From contig CM073899.1 in assembly GCA_037176705.1 (NCBI GenBank), forward strand, positions 5,022,001 to 5,086,000: a stretch of DNA of 64,000 bases, read 5' to 3'. The notes under the pieces are model-generated. The model worked only from the letters and a program-made list of their open reading frames with translations, was not told the origin of the DNA and ran no database searches. Both the position numbers and the translations under genes were made by a program. This stretch comes from Molossus alvarezi. Taxonomy: Eukaryota > Chordata > Mammalia > Chiroptera > Molossidae. This document shows positions 59,157-64,000 of this stretch, one piece after another; the stretch's first letter is position 1; each line of letters opens with the position of its first letter.

Positions 59157-62100
59157 AAATAGGTCCTACAACCATTTGTCTCTCTTACTGTTCCTGACTT
59201 TTTGTCCTACAAACTGGAAAAATAAAACTTGAGCTTAGAAGAGAGCACACACAGGTTTTTAACTGGGGGGGGGGGGGGGGGGAGGAGCATTTCAATAGTT
59301 CCTTCAGTTAAACATGTCCTCCATCTTCTCCCACTTAGAACACTCGCTGGAACTTATGGAACCAATTTCACTAAATTACTTTATTTGCACAATTTTACCA
59401 ATGAAGTCTGTTTTACAGTTTCTATCCACACAGAAGTCCTTTCCAAGCGGCCATGTCTGCACAGAAAACAGCAAACACACCCACGGGTGGGTGACGGTGT
59501 GTCTCGGCCCAGCCCACCGCCTGGCCCTGGGCTTGGGCCTGCTGGACGGACAAGGGCCGGAGGCAGTGCAGGGTCTTCCCGCCGAACAAGCGCCTTTATT
59601 ACTCAGGGAACTCGGGAGTTCTGCAGGCGCACATGTCAGATAACCACCCGGCGAGATCGACAGGTGCTGTTGGCAGGTGCCAGCCTCCGCTGCCCTTTCT
59701 ACACCTGGACAGGACGTGTTTCCAATCAAGGGAAGCCACGGGGACAAAAGGCTTCCTTCCACACGGAGATTAGATTCTCACGGTCGCCTCCAACACACCT
59801 GTTCTCTCCCGCGCATGTCCTGTGCTTTACTGAGCTTGATTTTTAAGTAAACGAGTTTCTAAGTTCAGAGATGTGAAGTCTGAACCGTGACAGGATATAA
59901 AGTATTACATTGGAAATATGTCAGCACGATTTAGTTTCCGTGGGGAAAAATTTAGGCCTCTTTTCTGACTTGCATTTCAGAAGTTTTTCAATGTAGCAAA
60001 ACATGAGTTGATTGAAAATATTACACATTAAAACTTGATAAAGAACTTGGCTCTCGACCGTGCATGTGCTCCCGTAGATGTGACCTGTCCCAGGTTCTTC
60101 TCTCTGGCGGCGCGCTGAGCAAAGTGTCTTTATGCTACATGGAGTCACTCTTGTCACATGCTTAGTGATGAATTAATATCAAGACAGCTTTTTGTCTTTG
60201 AAAAATGGCCTATAAATTTTTTAATAAAAAGTAGATCGGGTATTATTTATTATACTTGACAAGTGACTCAGCTAGCCAGGCCACGGTCAGTGATGTTCCA
60301 GATAAAGATTTAGGTAACATCTTTAAATGGATGAGTCCCTGGTGAATTCTTAGGGCTTGGCACTGTGTTTAATTGTTACTTTCGCCTCCGTCTCTGGGAA
60401 AAATGGCTGAAAGTGAGTCAGTTCATTAAAAAGCTGTCAGCCCACCGAGACCCAGGAACAAACCAAACGGCAGCAACTCAATGCACTGTTTTCAGTTCAT
60501 GAGGCACATGGACAGGTTGCAAAAATCGACAATCAGCCTCATGCATTCTTCAAATCAACGAACACAATATTGCGTGACATTTTTTAAAAATTATGGTATT
60601 TAAAACTCAAAAATTATGTCTAAAAATGGAAATGTAACAAAACAGTCAGGTACCCATGTTATTCTATTACAGCATACAGCGTCGCCTTTAAAGGGTGCTG
60701 GATAGGACATACTTTCTGCCATTCTCTTACCAATCACGGGGTCACGGGTCTCTGAGAAGGGACAGTGTTGGGGACACTCCCCAGGGGAACACACCTGGCT
60801 GCTCTACTCCCGGTGAGGCCCTCTCCCCTCCCCAGCCTCCACGGAGACCACGGCCACAGCGGCACCACCACCCTCCGCTGGCCCGGGAGGGACAGAGTGG
60901 GGACAGCCCCTTCTCTCCTCCTGGACATACGGCAGGAGCGAGAGTGCTCGGGCCTGGGTAGAGGCATCAGGCCATCTTCCCCGGAGCCAGAAGCTCCGAG
61001 CCGCGGGGATCTGAAGGAGAGCGGCGGGGAGGTGGGAGTCTGAGCAGGCAAGCAAGAACGAATGAGGCGGGCGCACGCAGTGCCCGCCGTGTTGCTGTGG
61101 ACTGAGGCCACAGAACGTAGGAACCCTGCTCGCCTGTCAAACCAAGTCAGCCCTAGAGGGCTTCCAACCTGCCGCGAAGCTGCGGAGTAAAAAGACTTGA
61201 AACAGGGACGCTGCACCGTTATGTCACAGGACGAGGTGAATGCACCAGGTGAAAAACGAAACGAAGGGCAGGAGCGAGGCTCACTGCAGCTGGGACCGGC
61301 CGCCCCGGGGGCTTCCACCCGCACCACCCGATTCCCTCTGCCCCCGGGGCCGCGGCTGCGCTCCCTGCCGAGTCCAGGGCAGCCCAGTGGGGGAAGCCCA
61401 GGGTCTGCGGGTCTTCTCCTCTGGCTCCACAGTGTGAGCCCTGCCGACTGGCCTCCACGGCTCTGTGCCACGGCCACGGAATTCCTGAGTGGAAGGTCCC
61501 GGGCAGCGCGGACCTTATGAGCAGAGGCCCACGGAGAGGCAGGTCTTGCCACTGGTCATGTCAACAAGTGACCAATATAAGCAATTATATTCCAAACCCA
61601 GACCAGAGTGTGGGTGTGGAGAGGCTCCGGGAAGAATTGTTAGTGGGAAAGTAGGGGCTTCTAAAGGCTAAAGATAAGAAAGTTCCTACTTGGCTCTTTC
61701 TTTGCTTTGTTCCTGAGAGAAGCCAGATGAAGTGTAAAGCATAATGGAGAAATACTTCTTTAAAACTTGTCATTGTTGACGAGCTAGCTGTCTCAATTAA
61801 CATTTAGATGGAGGATCATGGATTACAATGGATTGGGTTTAGAAGAAACCAAGCAAAACTGGAAAGTAGGAAATTCAAACTGCGAGACCCTGTATAATTC
61901 CCCGGAAACTGGGTTGTGTTCGAACTGCTGTAGATCCCACAGAGTCCGGAATGAATGCCTGCAGAAGGGCAAGTTGTCTCTCCTTCTTTAATCTCCATCC
62001 CTTTGTGCTATTGTTTACTGGCTACTTATCTATTTACTTATCTGTTTACATATTTCTAAATGTGCATATTTGGCCCAAATACCTGAGTCCATGTTCCCTG

Positions 62101-62689
62101 AGTGGAGTGGAGTTTGCACTTAGGAGGAACTCGGAGGTGAATGGAGAGGTGGATGTAATAATGGTATTTCAAGGGGTGTAAGGGCACCGAAGGCTACGGA
62201 TGAAAGAGAAGCCTTGAAGCCACACACAGGGACTTAGAAACAAGGGAGCCCCCCTGAGCAGCTCCCCACACACGGGCTCCTGTGACCTCGCCTTCCGTGA
62301 CCCACCGGTCAGCCTCCTCAGGCGCTCTCCCGGCCTCCTGTTCCCTCAGTGTGGACGCTCTGGTCTCCTGTGGCTCCTCTGTGCTTCCCTCTTCTTACCC
62401 TGACCCGTCCTCTCCCCTCTGCAGGTAAAGCCATGCTGAGCAGTAGAATATACTCAGAAACAAATGATAGTGAAAATGTCAAAACTTTTGATAGGAAATT
62501 TAGTTGGGGCTCAGAAAACTATAGCTTCAGGGTTTGCATTGGAATATTAACAGAGATCACAATTTAAATTATGAAGATTCCAACTTGAGAGTTTTGAAAA
62601 TAGAGGACATAATAAACCAAAAAAAAGGACCAAAATAAAGATAGTAAATATTAATGAAATATTTTACTTGGCACATTAAATTCAGAATT
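59157..62689. other. Unique DNA with GC-rich patch
   Basis: An 18-G run lies at 59265-59282. 60180-60600 is non-repetitive with runs such as gggaaaaatggctg, and may be conserved non-coding DNA (unverified). 60780-61540 is GC-rich with many CpG and a 272-codon minus-strand frame (60734-61552); composition explains that frame and I see no domain. A CpG island is possible. Confidence 0.4.
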
Positions 62690-63130
62690 TTTATATCATG
62701 ATGAACTGGAATTGTTATCCACACATTCCCTACATAACTTTAGAGATATACTAACTCTAGAGAATTTAATCCACTTATGTTTATTGTGATCGGCAAGACT
62801 GAGTTCTATCGACCATTCAATTGTCTACTGTTTGTCCTGCTTCCTTTTCCGATTGCCTTCCTTTGGAATTCGGAATTCTTCAGTTCCTCTGCTTTTCCCT
62901 TTGTACTATTTTATAAGTTATGCATTCTGTTCCTACTCTGTAAGGTTGCCCCTCAAATTAAATATACATACACTTAACATCTAAATTTAGTCAACATGTT
63001 ACTTTCCTTCTGAATGAAAGAGGGTTTTAAATGCTTTAAAGACTATCACTTGCTGCTTGAACCTGTAACTTCTGTCCGGTGCTTGTACCATTTTTAACCC
63101 TAAGAATGAGTCATTGTCCTTGCACTGTTG
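62690..63130 (-). mobile_element. Possible old L1 remnant, antisense
   Basis: Phrases such as ttaatccacttatgtttatt and ttgtcctgcttccttttcc resemble the antisense text of old mammalian L1 families near the ORF1/ORF2 boundary. Diverged, no TSD, ends uncertain. Confidence 0.4.
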
Positions 63131-64000
63131 ATATATGCTTAGAGTTACCTGCAGGCTTGCCGTCTGGAACCTGCCCTCACACTCTGCCCAGCTCCTGTCG
63201 TGTGTCCCCTGGAGCAGGGGACGGAGCCGCCCACAGATCACAAACACGGAGAAAAGTCACCGAGGTGCTGACACCAGGAAAGGGGAGACGGGATGCTGGG
63301 CAGCCGGTGGGGCAGATGTCTACATGGACAGCAGGGCCTCGTGGAAACTGTCCACTGACTTGTCTACACGGTGCTGATGTAACCCAAGGGGACCTGCCAC
63401 TTCCTGTGCTAAGAACCCAGGGTTTGCTAATCTCAAGAGTTTTACGAGATGGGCAAATGGGACCATCTTAAAATGACTGATGAGTAACAAGCAATGTGGG
63501 ACTGTTAAGACCACAGCGCCAACAATTTTGTGGAAATCAAAAAAAATGGCAAAGCAAAGCAATGTCTTGTTGGAGATCTAGCCCGTCGGCACTTCCCATA
63601 AGTTCAGCTGACTTAGCTGCTGCCACCAAGGGAAATGACAACAGACTGCTCCTGAACAAGCAGCAGAGTCTCAACCCCCCAACGCCCTGAGCGGCTCCTT
63701 CAGCGCACGTGTCCCTGGAGCACAGCAGCCGTGGGGAGAGGCCTTGCGTGTCAGCGGGTCTGCCTGCTGGCGGCGGCTTGCTGGGAAGGGTAGCCTGCAG
63801 AAACAGGGTGATATGAGTCTGCGTGTGCTGCAACCCATAGTCATCAGAGAGAAAGAAAACCTGAATTCTTTTTTAATGGGGAATTTCAGAAACTTTGATA
63901 TTTAGTCATTGCCTGGCAGCGGCTTCTTCCTGCCCTCCAGAGGAACTATTAGGGCAATGATTCGAGCACTTCTGGGTAATAAAGGTTTGGGGTCTATTAG
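63131..64000. other. Unique DNA, no gene recognised
   Basis: Ordinary sequence to the window edge; overlapping short frames (up to 130 codons at 63079-63471) have no recognisable family. Confidence 0.4.

Noticed and set aside
60734..61552. 272-codon minus-strand ORF in a GC-rich patch
   Set aside because: High GC content reduces stops; no domain, splice context or codon pattern supports a gene. The region may be a CpG island.

Overview
The window looks like nuclear DNA from a bat, most likely a yangochiropteran (Ves-bearing) species. The main evidence is about eighteen tRNA-derived SINEs of the bat Ves type. Each complete copy has a tRNA-like head with A- and B-box motifs, a short body, a CT-rich stretch and an A-rich end, and most have target-site duplications (TSDs). 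Recent and old LINE-1 copies, MIR relics, minisatellites, microsatellites and CpG-depleted AT/GC mosaic DNA also fit a mammal. There is no bacterial or viral gene organisation. I found no host protein-coding exon, tRNA gene, rRNA gene, snRNA or CRISPR array that I can support. Nearly all open reading frames are chance ORFs, frames through simple repeats, or L1/SINE fragments.

Layout: 1-7.2 kb is mostly unique sequence with one good CTCF-like site (1915-1929). A SINE lies at 7.2-7.5 kb. A 1.15-kb GGAGCGGA/GGAGCGGGA minisatellite occupies about 8958-10112. 10.1-17.5 kb is unique DNA with a MIR, two SINEs and a decayed L1. A CA-rich array fills 17675-18112, and 18.1-22.2 kb is unique with a 70-bp tandem duplication. 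22.2-24.1 kb holds two SINEs around an L1 with an inverted 5' part. A 127-bp mariner-type MITE sits at 26934-27060. 28.7-31.4 kb carries three type-A SINEs and a MIR. 36.5-39.1 kb is a dense repeat cluster (an L1 fragment with a nested SINE, two further SINEs, a MIR).

The most active part is 41.4-52.9 kb. A 2.5-kb 5'-truncated L1 (+ strand, 41433-43933) faces a nearly full-length 5.9-kb L1 (- strand, 46989-52900) with its own 5'UTR promoter, so closely related 3' halves form a long inverted repeat around a 3-kb spacer. The longer L1 inserted directly beside a SINE at the same target, leaving three copies of one target sequence. Past 52.9 kb come a 41-bp minisatellite (19 copies, G-rich on the minus strand), a 44-bp SINE head without a tail but with perfect TSDs, three full SINEs, a 16-bp tandem array, and mainly unique DNA with a GC-rich patch near 61 kb.

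No gene pathway can be read here. The window is an intergenic or intronic landscape shaped by L1 and by the SINEs that use its machinery. Family names rest on recognised motifs and TSDs; no database search was run.
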